Shown in pieces: positions 16,547 through 25,612 of a stretch of DNA of 64,000 nt. This DNA is from Altericroceibacterium xinjiangense. GTDB lineage: Bacteria > Pseudomonadota > Alphaproteobacteria > Sphingomonadales > Sphingomonadaceae. A program made the translations under genes and the position numbers. Location: the NCBI RefSeq assembly GCF_003958635.1, contig NZ_RSEK01000009.1:1-64000 (forward strand), given 5' to 3'. Each line of letters opens with the position of its first letter. The stretch's first letter is position 1. The notes under the pieces were generated by a model. It saw only the letters and a program-made list of their open reading frames with translations. It did not search any database and was not told the DNA's origin.

Positions 16547-17119
16547 TTACATGGTGTCAGTAGGCGCGGTCTGCGCGTGATCGGTACCCGGCTGCGGATT
16601 TCCCGCTTCCAGGATTTCGATGTTGCTTTCATCTGCAACAAGGAAGACGGGCTGCGCCTGCGCAATGTTGCGGGTGTCGGCATCAAGCGGATCGCCGGGG
16701 ATTTCCGGGATATACGTGCTGTCGCGGAGCATGCCCTGGCTGATGCGAAGGGTCTGTCCCGGGTTGATGTGCTTCGGCTCTTCCATCGGACCATCGATGA
16801 TGATCGTGAACAGGCGCTGGCCTTCGTCCTCGATCCAGAAGCCGCGGTCGGTCATTTCGGCGTCGGTCGGCACCGTCACCTCGGCCTGGAAGTCATCGCG
16901 ACCAACGTAGGAAGCGGGATCCCCAAGGATGTTCCCGATGGTTACACCCGGCGCCGTAGCCACGGGCTGCGGCAGCGTTTGTTCCACCGCGACCGGTTCG
17001 ATGTATTCTTCTTCGTCGTCATCGACGGCCCACCAGATCAGCAGGGCGAGAATGATCAGCCCCAGGAGTACCCAGAGCCATGTCAGGTTGCTTTTCTTTT
17101 CGACGGGTATTTCGGCCAT
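16547..17119 (-). CDS. single-pass membrane protein of unknown function
   Basis: This 190-residue protein has one transmembrane helix (about residues 13-31), followed by an acidic stretch, DDDEEEY. The periplasmic domain contains PGVTIGNILGDPASYVGRDDFQAEV and RGFWIEDEGQRLFTIIIDG, which look like an OB-fold of the kind seen in small secreted nucleic-acid- or ion-binding proteins. No named family was recognised. A near-match to an EcfG promoter, GGAAC-N16-CGCT, lies upstream on the minus strand (17178-17202), with one mismatch in the -10. Stress regulation is therefore only a possibility. Confidence 0.6.
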   Translation of the reverse strand: MAEIPVEKKSNLTWLWVLLGLIILALLIWWAVDDDEEEYIEPVAVEQTLPQPVATAPGVTIGNILGDPASYVGRDDFQAEVTVPTDAEMTDRGFWIEDEGQRLFTIIIDGPMEEPKHINPGQTLRISQGMLRDSTYIPEIPGDPLDADTRNIAQAQPVFLVADESNIEILEAGNPQPGTDHAQTAPTDTM

Positions 17120-17322
17120 AAATTTGCCTCCTCAATCCTACCGACGGTCACGTCCCTGCGCCATCTTCTGAGATGTAAGCGCCCGGGTCGTTACACCGTT
17201 CCGAGTCTGCCAATTTAAGCGCCCGTCCATGATGGATGAGCGCTAGTCCCCTGTTCGGACGAATAGTAAATCCGCCGCATCGGTTTTCGATCCCGCGCGT
17301 TATCAGGACGAAAGGTAAGGCA

Positions 17323-17961
17323 TTGACGACCAAGTCAGAAAACACTGGCGAGCAGCAGCCTCCCGGCACTCTCGATGGGATCGGGAAGGAAATTCATTCC
17401 TGCCGCCGCTGTCCGATCGGTGAACTGGAGAACCAGGCTGTCATGGGCGAGGGGCCAAAGCGCGCCGCCCTCATGATCGTAGGAGAACAGCCGGGCGATC
17501 AGGAGGACCTTGCCGGGAAGCCCTTCATCGGCCCGGCAGGGCGCGTGTTGAACGCTCATCTGGAACAAGCGGGTATCGACCGCGAGGACGTCTACGTCAC
17601 CAACGCGGTAAAGCACTTCAAGTTCGTCTGGCGCGGCAAGCGCCGCTTGCATCAGTCGCCCACAGTGGGTGAAATCAACGCGTGCCGCTGGTGGTTGGAC
17701 GGCGAACGCGCCATTGTGCGACCGAAGATCGTGCTGGCACTTGGCGGCAGCGCGGCACGCGGAGTGCTGGGCAAGCCGGTGACGATTTCAAGAACGCGCG
17801 GTCAGCCGCATCCACTGGCTGATGGCGGTGAGTTGTGGGTCACGGCCCACCCTTCCTATCTGCTGCGGCTCTCCGGGGACAAGAAGGATGAGCAGGTGCG
17901 GATGTTCCGTGCCGATCTGGGCGCCGTGGCAGAACGGCTGGGTGAACTCACGGAAAGGTGA
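17323..17961 (+). CDS. udgX: UdgX, uracil-DNA binding/crosslinking glycosylase-family protein
   Basis: This protein has the complete UdgX signature set. GEQPGDQED lies at residues 54-62, the special loop KRRLH at 106-110 has H110 as the residue that covalently traps the deoxyribose after uracil removal, and AHPSYLLR lies near the C-terminus. CRRC (C27, C30) and C121 fit the iron-sulfur cluster of family 4-like UDGs. I favour the TTG start at 17323, with GAAAGG upstream, because it gives 212 residues, close to characterised UdgX, and puts the reactive histidine at the usual position. An in-frame ATG at 17236 would add 29 residues that look noncoding. It ends one base before the stop of phoB on the other strand. 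Confidence 0.85.
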   Translation: MTTKSENTGEQQPPGTLDGIGKEIHSCRRCPIGELENQAVMGEGPKRAALMIVGEQPGDQEDLAGKPFIGPAGRVLNAHLEQAGIDREDVYVTNAVKHFKFVWRGKRRLHQSPTVGEINACRWWLDGERAIVRPKIVLALGGSAARGVLGKPVTISRTRGQPHPLADGGELWVTAHPSYLLRLSGDKKDEQVRMFRADLGAVAERLGELTER

Positions 17962-18651
17962 TCAAGCCGGTTCCAGCGCATAGCCGGCAGACCGGACCGT
18001 GCGGATTGGATCATCCGGATCACGAACGGTAATCGCCTTTCGCAGGCGGCGGATGTGGACATCGACCGTCCGCTCCTCAATCTCGCTTCCGGTGCCCCAC
18101 ACCGCATCGAGCAGCTGCCCGCGTGAGAATACCCGCCGGGGATGCTCCATGAAGAACTTCAGCAGGCGGTATTCTGTCGGGCCGAGGTGGATCACTTCCC
18201 CTCTGCGTTCAACGCGGTGCGCCACCGGATCAAGCCGGAGATCCCCGATTTCCAGTGCCTCGCCTGCAAGGGCGGGGCGCACGCGGCGCAACACCGCCGC
18301 CACACGGGCAAGCAGCTCCCGCGGCGAGAATGGCTTGGTTATGTAGTCGTCGGCCCCCGTCTCAAGACCGCGCACGCGATCGTCCTCAGCCTCACGCGCG
18401 GTCAGCATGACGATCGGGACATGGGCGGTCCGCTTGTCCCGCCGCAGTCGCCGGCAGACCTCAATTCCGCTTGTACCCTCGATCATCCAGTCGAGAATGA
18501 CCAGGTCGGGGACTTCCTCTGCCGCCATCAGCAAGGCGTCGTCGCCATCAGCGGACACGCGGACAGCGTAGCCTTGCGCGCGAAACCGGTATTCGAGCAA
18601 TTCGGAAAGCGACTGGTCGTCTTCGATAAGCAGCAACTTGGGTGAAGCCAC
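17962..18651 (-). CDS. phoB: phosphate regulon response regulator PhoB
   Basis: This OmpR/PhoB-family regulator has a receiver domain (KLLLIEDDQSLSELL, phospho-acceptor D in LVILDWMIEG, K in YITKPFSPREL) and a C-terminal winged helix (LGPTEYRLLKFFMEHPRRVFSR, TVDVHIRRLRKAI, RTVRSAGYAL). I favour GTG 18651, seven bases after AGGGG, which gives 229 residues, the usual PhoB length. An ATG two codons earlier is too close to the Shine-Dalgarno. It is the last gene of phoR-phoU-phoB. A CTGTCATAA sequence resembling half a Pho box lies upstream at 18703-18711. Confidence 0.9.
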   Translation of the reverse strand: MASPKLLLIEDDQSLSELLEYRFRAQGYAVRVSADGDDALLMAAEEVPDLVILDWMIEGTSGIEVCRRLRRDKRTAHVPIVMLTAREAEDDRVRGLETGADDYITKPFSPRELLARVAAVLRRVRPALAGEALEIGDLRLDPVAHRVERRGEVIHLGPTEYRLLKFFMEHPRRVFSRGQLLDAVWGTGSEIEERTVDVHIRRLRKAITVRDPDDPIRTVRSAGYALEPA

Positions 18652-18719
18652 GAACATTCCCCTGCAGTCTGTCTCGGTCCCAACCACGCTATTCTTACCG
18701 GATTATGACAGGGAAACGA

Positions 18720-19388
18720 TCAGCCGTCCCTGTCGGGCGGATAAGTGCCGGTCGCCACGAAGTGCACCATCTCCGCGACATTGGTCGCATGGTCGCCGAT
18801 CCGCTCGATATTCTTGGCCACGAACAGAAGCTGGGCGGCGCTGCTGATCGTCGCCGGATTCTCAACCATGTGGCTGACAAGGTTGCGAAAGATGCTGTTG
18901 TAGAAGGCATCCACCTTCTCATCCCGCTCAATGACCTCGAGCGCCAGTACCGGGTCGCGTGCGGCATAGGCGGTCAGGACATCGTGCACCATTTCCGAAG
19001 CCAGCTCCCCCATGGCGGGAAGCAGAGTCAGCGGCTCAAACCGGCGGCGGCCCTCGATTCGCCCGACGCGGCGGGCGATGTTCTTCGAGTAATCGCCAAT
19101 CCGTTCAACGACCCCTGCAATCTTGAGTGCGGCGATCACTTCCCGCAGATCGTCAGCCATCGGCGCGCGCAGGGCGATCACCCGGATCACCAGAGTGTCG
19201 ACTTCGTGTTCTAGCGCATCGAGCTTCTTGTCGCGGAGCACCACTTCCCGGGCCAGGTCTTCATCCCCCCGGACCAGCGACTGCATCGCTTCCCCGATGG
19301 CGACTTCAGCCAGTCCCCCCATTTCCGCGATCAGCCCGCGCAAGCGGATGATGTCGTCGTCGAACGCCTTGACCGTGTGTTGGACCAT
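18720..19388 (-). CDS. phoU: phosphate signalling protein PhoU
   Basis: This 222-residue all-helical protein consists of two PhoU repeats. The repeat signatures are GLAEVAIGEAMQSLVRGDEDLA with EHEVDTLVIRVIALRAPMADDLREVI, and the second copy ending SHMVENPATISSAAQLLFVAKNIERIGDHATNVAEMVHF. PhoU restrains PhoR kinase activity when phosphate is plentiful, normally through the PstSCAB transporter. Here it sits between phoR and phoB, and the pst genes are absent from the window. Confidence 0.95.
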   Translation of the reverse strand: MVQHTVKAFDDDIIRLRGLIAEMGGLAEVAIGEAMQSLVRGDEDLAREVVLRDKKLDALEHEVDTLVIRVIALRAPMADDLREVIAALKIAGVVERIGDYSKNIARRVGRIEGRRRFEPLTLLPAMGELASEMVHDVLTAYAARDPVLALEVIERDEKVDAFYNSIFRNLVSHMVENPATISSAAQLLFVAKNIERIGDHATNVAEMVHFVATGTYPPDRDG

Positions 19389-19414
19389 CCGTCTCCACCT
19401 GTGCTTCGCGCTGC

Positions 19415-20620
19415 TTATGACAGGGTTTCGGGCGGCTCCGCAACAGCGGGGATGCGGACCGTTACGGTCGTGCCCTGACCGAGCTTGCTGGTAATATCCA
19501 GTCGCCCCCGATGACGCTCGACGATGTGCTTCACGATCGCCAATCCCAGTCCAGTGCCGCCTGCCGCTCGGCTGCGGCCCGGATCGGTGCGGTAGAACCG
19601 GCGCGTCAGGTGCGGGATGTGCTCGGGCGCGATACCTTCGCCTCTGTCCACAACACTCAGCACCGCCATTCCGCGTTCGTCTTCGCGAAGGGTGACGGTT
19701 ACCTCGGTTTCCGGACTGCCGTACTTCAGGCCGTTGTCGACCATGTTGCGCACCAGCTGTTCCAGCTGTTGCCGCTCGCCCCTGATCACGACCGGTTTTT
19801 CGGGCATGTCCAGGATGAGCCGTTCGGTCCGGTTCGGGCCCGCTCCGTCACGAGCGGCTTGTTCGACCACGGGAGCAAAGGACAATTTGTCGCTGGGCTG
19901 GTCGTGCTTTTCAGCCTCGATACGCGAAAGCGACATCAGGTCATCCACCAGGCTCTGCAGTCGCTTGGCTTCCCGCAACACGGTGGTGTGGAATTTTGCC
20001 GCCATGGCCGGATCGACGTCGTCCCCTTCCTCCACCAGAGTTTCGATATAACCGATGATGGAGGCGAGCGGGGTGCGCAGTTCGTGGCTGGCGTTGGCAA
20101 CGAAATCGGTATGCGCCCGGCTGATATCCGCTTCGGCGGTGCGGTTCGCCAACTCGACAAGGGAATACCGGTTGTCGAGCGGCTGACGATTCATCTGCCA
20201 GATGCTGCGCGGCCCGGTGAGGCCCTGGATGGTTGCGCTGCCGCCTTGGGAGCGTCCGAGCAACTCCACCGCGGCCGGGTGGCGCAAGGCGACACGGACA
20301 TCCTGCCCGATCACGTGCCGCCCCAGCACCTCCCGCGCCGCCGAATTGGCGATTGCGATGCGGCTGCCGTCGAGCATCAGGATCGGCAATCCGGAATGTT
20401 CGATCAGGTCCCGCATTTCCGTGCGGGTGAACTGCATCGCATCCGGCTTCGGCGTGAACGCCTCCTCCCTCGGGATCAGAAGCCACAACGAGGCCACCCA
20501 GAGGACAAGCACGACCAGCGTCAGCCAGAAGCCGGCTCCGGCGAACAGCATTCCTACGGCAGTGAGGACGGCCAGCGCCACGCCAGCCCAGGGGAACCTC
20601 TGGTTTTCATTCATTGCCAT
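19415..20620 (-). CDS. phoR: phosphate regulon sensor histidine kinase PhoR
   Basis: I start at ATG 20620 (AAGG just upstream; ATG 20614 also possible), giving about 401 residues. Two adjacent N-terminal membrane helices (VALAVLTAVGMLFAGAGFWLTLVVLVLWVASLWLL) are followed by a PAS domain (DLIEHSGLPILMLDGSRI). Next come HisKA with DFVANASHELRTPLASIIGYIETL and HATPase with NMVDNGLKYGSPETEV and GGTGLGLAIVKHIVERHRG. Layout and length match PhoR. It is the promoter-proximal gene of the phoR-phoU-phoB run. It lacks a large periplasmic domain, as expected for a kinase that receives its signal from membrane partners. Confidence 0.9.
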   Translation of the reverse strand: MAMNENQRFPWAGVALAVLTAVGMLFAGAGFWLTLVVLVLWVASLWLLIPREEAFTPKPDAMQFTRTEMRDLIEHSGLPILMLDGSRIAIANSAAREVLGRHVIGQDVRVALRHPAAVELLGRSQGGSATIQGLTGPRSIWQMNRQPLDNRYSLVELANRTAEADISRAHTDFVANASHELRTPLASIIGYIETLVEEGDDVDPAMAAKFHTTVLREAKRLQSLVDDLMSLSRIEAEKHDQPSDKLSFAPVVEQAARDGAGPNRTERLILDMPEKPVVIRGERQQLEQLVRNMVDNGLKYGSPETEVTVTLREDERGMAVLSVVDRGEGIAPEHIPHLTRRFYRTDPGRSRAAGGTGLGLAIVKHIVERHRGRLDITSKLGQGTTVTVRIPAVAEPPETLS

Positions 20621-20796
20621 GACCTTAGCTGCCGTGAAGAGACTACGCCAGCGGGAATGGCCTGGCGCAAGGTGTGACGGCAATACCACACCCTACGCAA
20701 AGTGACGGGCGTGACTTGCCATCTGTCTCACGGCTATGGAACGTTGCTCTTCCCTCTGCAATTGAGGGGGGCCGAACTACAGGGAGTTTCTGTTTC

Positions 20797-21036
20797 ATGA
20801 AGACAATGAAGAGCGTTCTCGCCAGCGTGGCTGCTGCCGGGCTGCTTGTTTCACAGCCGCTGGCCGCTGCCCCGGCTCGCGCCGATTCTGCCAGCAAGCA
20901 GACCGAAGGCATGGCCGGCTTCGGCGCCGGTGGCCCGATGGTCGCCACGATTGCGGTCCTGGCGGTCGCCATCGCGGCTCTCGTCCCCGTCGTGTTCGAC
21001 GACGACGACGACGTGACCGTGCCGGTCAGCCCCTGA
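20797..21036 (+). CDS. small secreted or membrane protein with acidic tail
   Basis: This 79-residue protein starts at ATG 20797 with AGGGAG upstream. It has a signal peptide (MKTMKSVLASVAAAGLLVSQPLAAAPARA), a glycine/alanine segment and a second hydrophobic stretch (MVATIAVLAVAIAALVPVVF), then FDDDDDVTVPVSP at the end. Its layout, signal peptide then a transmembrane helix then a short aspartate-rich tail, is common among small sphingomonad proteins of unknown function. Function unknown. Confidence 0.6.
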   Translation: MKTMKSVLASVAAAGLLVSQPLAAAPARADSASKQTEGMAGFGAGGPMVATIAVLAVAIAALVPVVFDDDDDVTVPVSP

Positions 21037-21227
21037 CCTTCGAGCGGGGAAGCGATTTCCCGCCTGAAGAAGTGATTGGCCGTCAGGATGGGCGCATTGC
21101 CTTGTCCTGACGGCCAATGCTTTTTGAATTCCGCTAACCAGCGCGGGGCGCGTGGTTGAGTCGCACCTGTCCGCACCTCCGCAATCGTATCACTGATCAT
21201 CAAAAGGTCCGGAGCGGTGCCGCGCCG

Positions 21228-21291
21228 GCTGCGTGACCCAACAGCTGCGTGACCCAACAGCTGCGTGACCCAACAGCTGCGTGACCCAACA
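21228..21291. repeat. four perfect tandem copies of a 16-bp unit
   Basis: The unit GCTGCGTGACCCAACA occurs four times in a row without a mismatch (21228-21243, 21244-21259, 21260-21275, 21276-21291). It lies in the 335-base gap (21037-21371) between the small acidic-tail protein and the MFS gene, about 80 bases before the MFS start. It has no spacers, so it is not a CRISPR. The rest of the gap shows no gene. It could be a slipped-strand repeat or an array of binding sites. Confidence 0.9.
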
Positions 21292-21371
21292 AGCGCTGGC
21301 ACAGGCGCTGACGCGCGACAGGAGTTCTGACAGGGCAGGAACGGTCAGTTGGCCGTAACGGTAGAACAAGC

Positions 21372-22595
21372 GTGTTTGCTCCCATCCTGTCTGCTCGCAG
21401 CATGCTGCTGGCCATCTTCATGCTCATGGCTGGAGGTGGATTCGTCTCCACCCTTGTCAGTTTGCGGCTTGAGAACGCGGGTAGCCGGGCGTCCACCATC
21501 GGACTTATCGCCACCGCCTACTTCGCGGGACTGACGATCGGATCGCTGCGCGTGACGCCGATTATCCAGCGCGTGGGCCACATTCGTACCTTTGCCGCGG
21601 CCGTTTCATTGCTTTCCGCGAGCACGCTCACGTATGCGCTTCACCAGAACGCCGCCTTGTGGGCCGTGTTGCGCCTGATCGACGGGTTGTGCGTGGCGAG
21701 TGTGTTCGTCTGCCTGGAAAGCTGGCTCAACGCGCGGGCCGAAGCCCGATCCCGCGGTACGATCCTCGCCGCGTATATGATCGCGCTGTATGCCGGCCAG
21801 GCAGCCGGGCAGTTCCTGCTCAATCTGGATGCATACCCGTCGCTGCCGTTCATCGCGTCTTCGCTGCTCATATCGCTGTCGGTTCTGCCGATCGCGCTGA
21901 CCCGGCTGGAAGGACCGCCGCTTTCCGAACAGGCTCCTCTCTCAGCGCGCGATCTCTATGCCGCCTCGCCGCTCGGCATCGCGGGGGTGGGTATCACGGG
22001 GCTGATGTTGGGCGCGTTCTATGCGCTGGGCGCCGTCTATGCCCGCCGGTTGGGAGTGCCGCTGGCCGCCACCGCGCTGTTCATGAGTGTGGTGATCGCT
22101 GGCGGCGTGGCGCTCCAGTGGCCGATAGGCTGGCTTTCGGACCGGATCGACCGTCGTCGGGTCATCGTCGGCACGCTTGCCGGGGCTGCGGCAATATGCG
22201 CCGGACTGGCCCTGATCGATAGCGGCGGGCCGTTGTTAATGCTGCTGGGGGCAGTGTTCGGCGGGTTTGCGTTTGCGCTTTATCCCTTGTGCGTCGCGCA
22301 CACCAACGACCACTTGAGCGCAGAGCAGCGCGTCGGTGCGAGCGGGGGGCTCGTGCTGGTCTATTCCGTCGGAGCGGCGATCGGGCCAATGGCGGGCGCG
22401 GGCGCAATGATGGTGGCAGGGCCGGGCGGCCTGTTCGTGTATATTGGCGTCTGCGCCGTCGCGGCGCTCGGCTTTGCCCTCTGGCGGCAGATCCAGCGCA
22501 AGCCGGTCCCGGAGGAACTGCAGCAACCCTACCAGCTGATGCCGCGCACTACCCCGATGGTGGCCGCTCTCGATCCCCTGACGCCGGAGGACTGA
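21372..22595 (+). CDS. MFS transporter (YcaD-like)
   Basis: This 407-residue major facilitator protein has about 12 hydrophobic helices and starts at GTG. The loop between helices 2 and 3 has GSLRVTPIIQRVGHIRTFA, and the second half has the MFS signature GWLSDRIDRRRVIVG. The motif CLESWLNARAEARSRGTILAAYMIALYAGQAAGQFLL is close to YcaD and related permeases. The substrate is unknown. The ribosome site is weak, and the 16-bp repeat array lies in its leader region. It converges on cueR. Confidence 0.85.
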   Translation: MFAPILSARSMLLAIFMLMAGGGFVSTLVSLRLENAGSRASTIGLIATAYFAGLTIGSLRVTPIIQRVGHIRTFAAAVSLLSASTLTYALHQNAALWAVLRLIDGLCVASVFVCLESWLNARAEARSRGTILAAYMIALYAGQAAGQFLLNLDAYPSLPFIASSLLISLSVLPIALTRLEGPPLSEQAPLSARDLYAASPLGIAGVGITGLMLGAFYALGAVYARRLGVPLAATALFMSVVIAGGVALQWPIGWLSDRIDRRRVIVGTLAGAAAICAGLALIDSGGPLLMLLGAVFGGFAFALYPLCVAHTNDHLSAEQRVGASGGLVLVYSVGAAIGPMAGAGAMMVAGPGGLFVYIGVCAVAALGFALWRQIQRKPVPEELQQPYQLMPRTTPMVAALDPLTPED

Positions 22596-22644
22596 CCGCA
22601 GCGTTGACCCATCCGCCGCGCGGCAGACCGGATCGCCACGCAAG

Positions 22645-23040
22645 TTACCCATCCTCCCCCGCAAGATCTTCGAGAATCGGGCAATCGGGTCGGCCGTCGC
22701 CATGGCAATGGCGGGCCAGATCCTCCAGCGTGCGCCGCATGGACCGGATCTCCTCCTCCTTACGCCAGAGTTCCTCCGCCCTAGCTGTGGCGAGCGCCTT
22801 CACGTCAGCGCTGGCGCGGCCGCGATCCTGCCAGAGCGCCAGCAGCTTTCCGATTTCTTGCAGCGGGAACCCGAGGTCTCGCGAGCGGCGAATGAAGCGG
22901 AGTGTGTGCACGTCCCGGTCATCGTAATCGCGGTAGCCGGACTCCCGCCGTGCCGCCTTCGGGATCAGGCCAATGGCTTCATAATGCCGGATCATCCGCT
23001 GACTGACGCCGCTGCGCTTCGCGGCCTGGCCGATGTTCAT
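22645..23040 (-). CDS. cueR: MerR-family copper-responsive regulator CueR
   Basis: This 131-residue protein starts with the MerR winged helix ([26 protein letters not shown]). A long dimerisation helix and a metal-binding loop follow, with C112 and C120 in CHGDGRPDC, the spacing and numbering of E. coli CueR, which bind Cu(I) between two cysteines. Its ATG overlaps the stop of copA, so the activator is made from the same transcript as the pump it controls, giving autoregulation. A matching MerR-type promoter lies upstream of copA. Confidence 0.92.
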   Translation of the reverse strand: MNIGQAAKRSGVSQRMIRHYEAIGLIPKAARRESGYRDYDDRDVHTLRFIRRSRDLGFPLQEIGKLLALWQDRGRASADVKALATARAEELWRKEEEIRSMRRTLEDLARHCHGDGRPDCPILEDLAGEDG

Positions 23041-25505
23041 GCGTGAGCCTTTCCATTCGCAGCCGGTCGCCAGCGGCGCAGGGTCAGCGCATTGCCGACT
23101 ACGCTGACGCTGGACAACGCCATGGCAGCCCCGGCTACCACCGGGCTCAGGTACCCAAGCGCGGCCAGCGGTATGCCGACGATATTGTAGATGAACGCCC
23201 AGAACAGCCCCTGGCGTATCTTGGAATAGGTGCGGCCGGAAATCTCCAGCGCATCCGCGACAAGGCGAGGATCTCCGCGCATCAGCGTTACTCCGGCGGT
23301 GTGCATGGCAACATCCGTGCCTGTCGCCATCGCGATCCCCACGTCCGCCGCGGCGAGGGCGGGGGCATCGTTCACGCCGTCGCCAACCATGGCCACGGTC
23401 CCGCCTCGCTCCCTCAGACCAGCCACCACTTCCGCTTTCTTCTCGGGCAAGACGTTGGCGATGGCCTCGTCGATCCCGAGCCGAGCGGCGACAGCCCTTG
23501 CGCTGCCTTCGTTGTCGCCGGTCAGCATGATCGCCCGGATGCCGCGCGCCTGGAGGACACCCACCGCAGCCATTGCAGCGGCTTTCGGCTCATCTCCGAA
23601 CGCGAGCAGGCCGACCAGGCGCTTTGCTTCTCCGAGTTCGGCCAACCATGAGATGGTGCGGCCTTCCTGTTCCAGCTGCAGTGCGCGGTGCGCTAGAGCC
23701 GTGATGGCGATGTCGCTCTCCTCCATCAGGCGCGTGCTTCCCAGCATGACGGGGCCGCTTGCGCTCGTCGCCGATAACCCTCGACCCGGCAGCGCGCGAA
23801 GGTTGCGCACCTCGGAAGGGGAGATCGCGCGCTCTTCGGCGGCGGTAATGACGGCGCGCGCCAGCGGATGCTCGCTTCCGGCCTGGAGCCCGGCGGCAAG
23901 CTCCAGCAGTCCTGCCTCGTCCATGCCCTCCGCCGGTATGGCGGCGACGAGCCGGGGGCGTCCTTCGGTAAGCGTACCGGTCTTGTCGAAGACGACGGTA
24001 TCGACCCGGTGCGCCGTCTCAAGCGCTTCGGCATCCTTGATCAGCACGCCCGCGCGGGCTGCCACGCCAGTCCCGGCCATGATCGCGGTCGGGGTGGCAA
24101 GGCCCAGCGCGCAGGGGCAGGCTATGACCAGAACGGAAACGGCATTGAGGATGGCCACGTCGATGCCGGCGCCGAACAGGAGCCAACCCAGCAGGGTGAC
24201 GGCTGCGATGGCGATCACCACGGGCACGAAAACGGCGCTTACGCGGTCGACCAGCCGCTGGATCGGGGCCTTGGCGCCTTGGGCGCTTTCGACCAGGCGG
24301 ACGATCCGCGCGAGCGTCGTTTCGGCGCCTACGGCCGTCGTTTCGATCAGGATCAGCCCTTCGCCGTTCATGGAGCCGCCAGTAACCTTGTCCCCTACCG
24401 CCTTGGCGATGGGCATGCTTTCACCCGTGAGCAGCGATTCATCGATGCTGCTCGCTCCATCCTGCAGGACTCCGTCCACCGGTATCCGCTCTCCCGGGCG
24501 GACGCGGACACGGTCTCCGACGCGGACTTCCTCCACGCCGATTTCCCGTTCGGCGCCATCTGGCCCGACGACCCGCGCATGGTCCGGTCTGAGCGCCATC
24601 AGCGCGCGGATTGCTGCACCGGTCTGCCGCTTGGCTCGTCCTTCCAGCCACTTGCCAAGCAGGATGAGAGTGATGACGGCAGCTGAAGCTTCGAAATAGT
24701 AATGGCCGCCGGCGCTGTGGTCCGCGGGCGGGACCAGAAGCTGATAGACGCTGAGCCCGTAAGCCGCAGACGTGCCCAGCGCCACAAGCAGGTCCATGTT
24801 TCCGGTGCGCGCCTTCAGGGCTTTCCAGCCTGCGCGGTAGAAGCGGGCCCCCAGCCAGAACTGGACCGGGGTGGCGAGGACGAGCTGCACCCAGCCCGGA
24901 ACCGTAAGCGCAATGCCGAACAGGGCGAGCAGCATCGGCAGGACCAGTGGGGCGGATAAAAGGGCCGCAATTACAACGTGCATCAGCTCACGCCGCGCTA
25001 CGGCTTCCCTGCGGGCGTCTTCGGCATCCGCCGAAGCCTTGGCACCGGCCGCGTCGCGCACTGACGCGGAATAGCCGGCATCTTCGGCCGCCCGGATCAG
25101 GGCAGCGGGACTGGTCGACGTGCTTTCGATCCTCGCTGTTTCGGAGGCGAGATTGACGCTGGCTTCGAGGACACCCGGCACGCTCGCAAGCGCCTTCTCG
25201 ACTCGGCCGGCGCAGGATGCGCAGGTCATGCCGGCGATGTTCAGTTCGAACGTCCGGGTGACGGGTGTGTATCCAGCCTCGATGATCGCCTCGGTGACTG
25301 CGCCGGGTGATCGCCGTCCGTTCTCGAAGGATACCTCCGCGCGTTCGGTAGCAAGGTTTACCGAGACCTCCGACACGCCGGGGACGCCCCGGATCGCTCG
25401 TTCGACCCGCCCGACGCAGGAGGCGCAGGACATCCCTTCCACAGGGATCACCAGCGTGTCGTCACCGCTATCCTGCCGGGGCGAAAGAGCCGATGCCGCA
25501 TCCAT
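23037..25505 (-). CDS. copA: Cu(I)-exporting P1B-type ATPase
   Basis: This 822-residue copper pump begins with two heavy-metal-associated domains, each with GMSCASC/GMTCASC (first cysteines C27 and C30). Eight transmembrane helices and the ATPase core follow. The membrane CPC motif is in [15 protein letters not shown], the phosphorylation site is [11 protein letters not shown], and the hinge is [16 protein letters not shown]. It exports Cu(I) from the cytoplasm using ATP. It is the first gene of the copA-cueR unit. Length and domain order are standard for CopA. Confidence 0.96.
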   Translation of the reverse strand: MDAASALSPRQDSGDDTLVIPVEGMSCASCVGRVERAIRGVPGVSEVSVNLATERAEVSFENGRRSPGAVTEAIIEAGYTPVTRTFELNIAGMTCASCAGRVEKALASVPGVLEASVNLASETARIESTSTSPAALIRAAEDAGYSASVRDAAGAKASADAEDARREAVARRELMHVVIAALLSAPLVLPMLLALFGIALTVPGWVQLVLATPVQFWLGARFYRAGWKALKARTGNMDLLVALGTSAAYGLSVYQLLVPPADHSAGGHYYFEASAAVITLILLGKWLEGRAKRQTGAAIRALMALRPDHARVVGPDGAEREIGVEEVRVGDRVRVRPGERIPVDGVLQDGASSIDESLLTGESMPIAKAVGDKVTGGSMNGEGLILIETTAVGAETTLARIVRLVESAQGAKAPIQRLVDRVSAVFVPVVIAIAAVTLLGWLLFGAGIDVAILNAVSVLVIACPCALGLATPTAIMAGTGVAARAGVLIKDAEALETAHRVDTVVFDKTGTLTEGRPRLVAAIPAEGMDEAGLLELAAGLQAGSEHPLARAVITAAEERAISPSEVRNLRALPGRGLSATSASGPVMLGSTRLMEESDIAITALAHRALQLEQEGRTISWLAELGEAKRLVGLLAFGDEPKAAAMAAVGVLQARGIRAIMLTGDNEGSARAVAARLGIDEAIANVLPEKKAEVVAGLRERGGTVAMVGDGVNDAPALAAADVGIAMATGTDVAMHTAGVTLMRGDPRLVADALEISGRTYSKIRQGLFWAFIYNIVGIPLAALGYLSPVVAGAAMALSSVSVVGNALTLRRWRPAANGKAHA

Positions 25506-25535
25506 ATCCCGTCTCCACGTGGTTCACTTCACCTG

Positions 25536-25566
25536 GATATGGTCCTTGACACAATGTCAGGGTCAA
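25536..25566 (-). promoter_or_regulatory. CueR-type promoter/operator of copA-cueR
   Basis: On the minus strand, TTGACC (25561-25566) and CATATC (25536-25541) are separated by 19 bases, the overlong spacer characteristic of MerR-family promoters. An imperfect dyad, CCTTGACACAATGTCAGG (25544-25561), fills the spacer. It lies about 30 bases upstream of the copA start. A MerR activator such as CueR would untwist it in the presence of Cu(I). Confidence 0.75.
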
Positions 25567-25612
25567 GGGTGAAAAGGATGCTGGTCGGCAATTACCGCAA
25601 AGCTGGTCCCTC

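Noticed and set aside
21228-21291. CRISPR-like repeat
   Set aside because: The 16-bp units are directly adjacent without spacers and no cas genes are present.
21340-21365. GGAAC-N16-CGGT as an EcfG promoter for the MFS gene
   Set aside because: The -10 mismatches and it would place the transcript start almost on the start codon.
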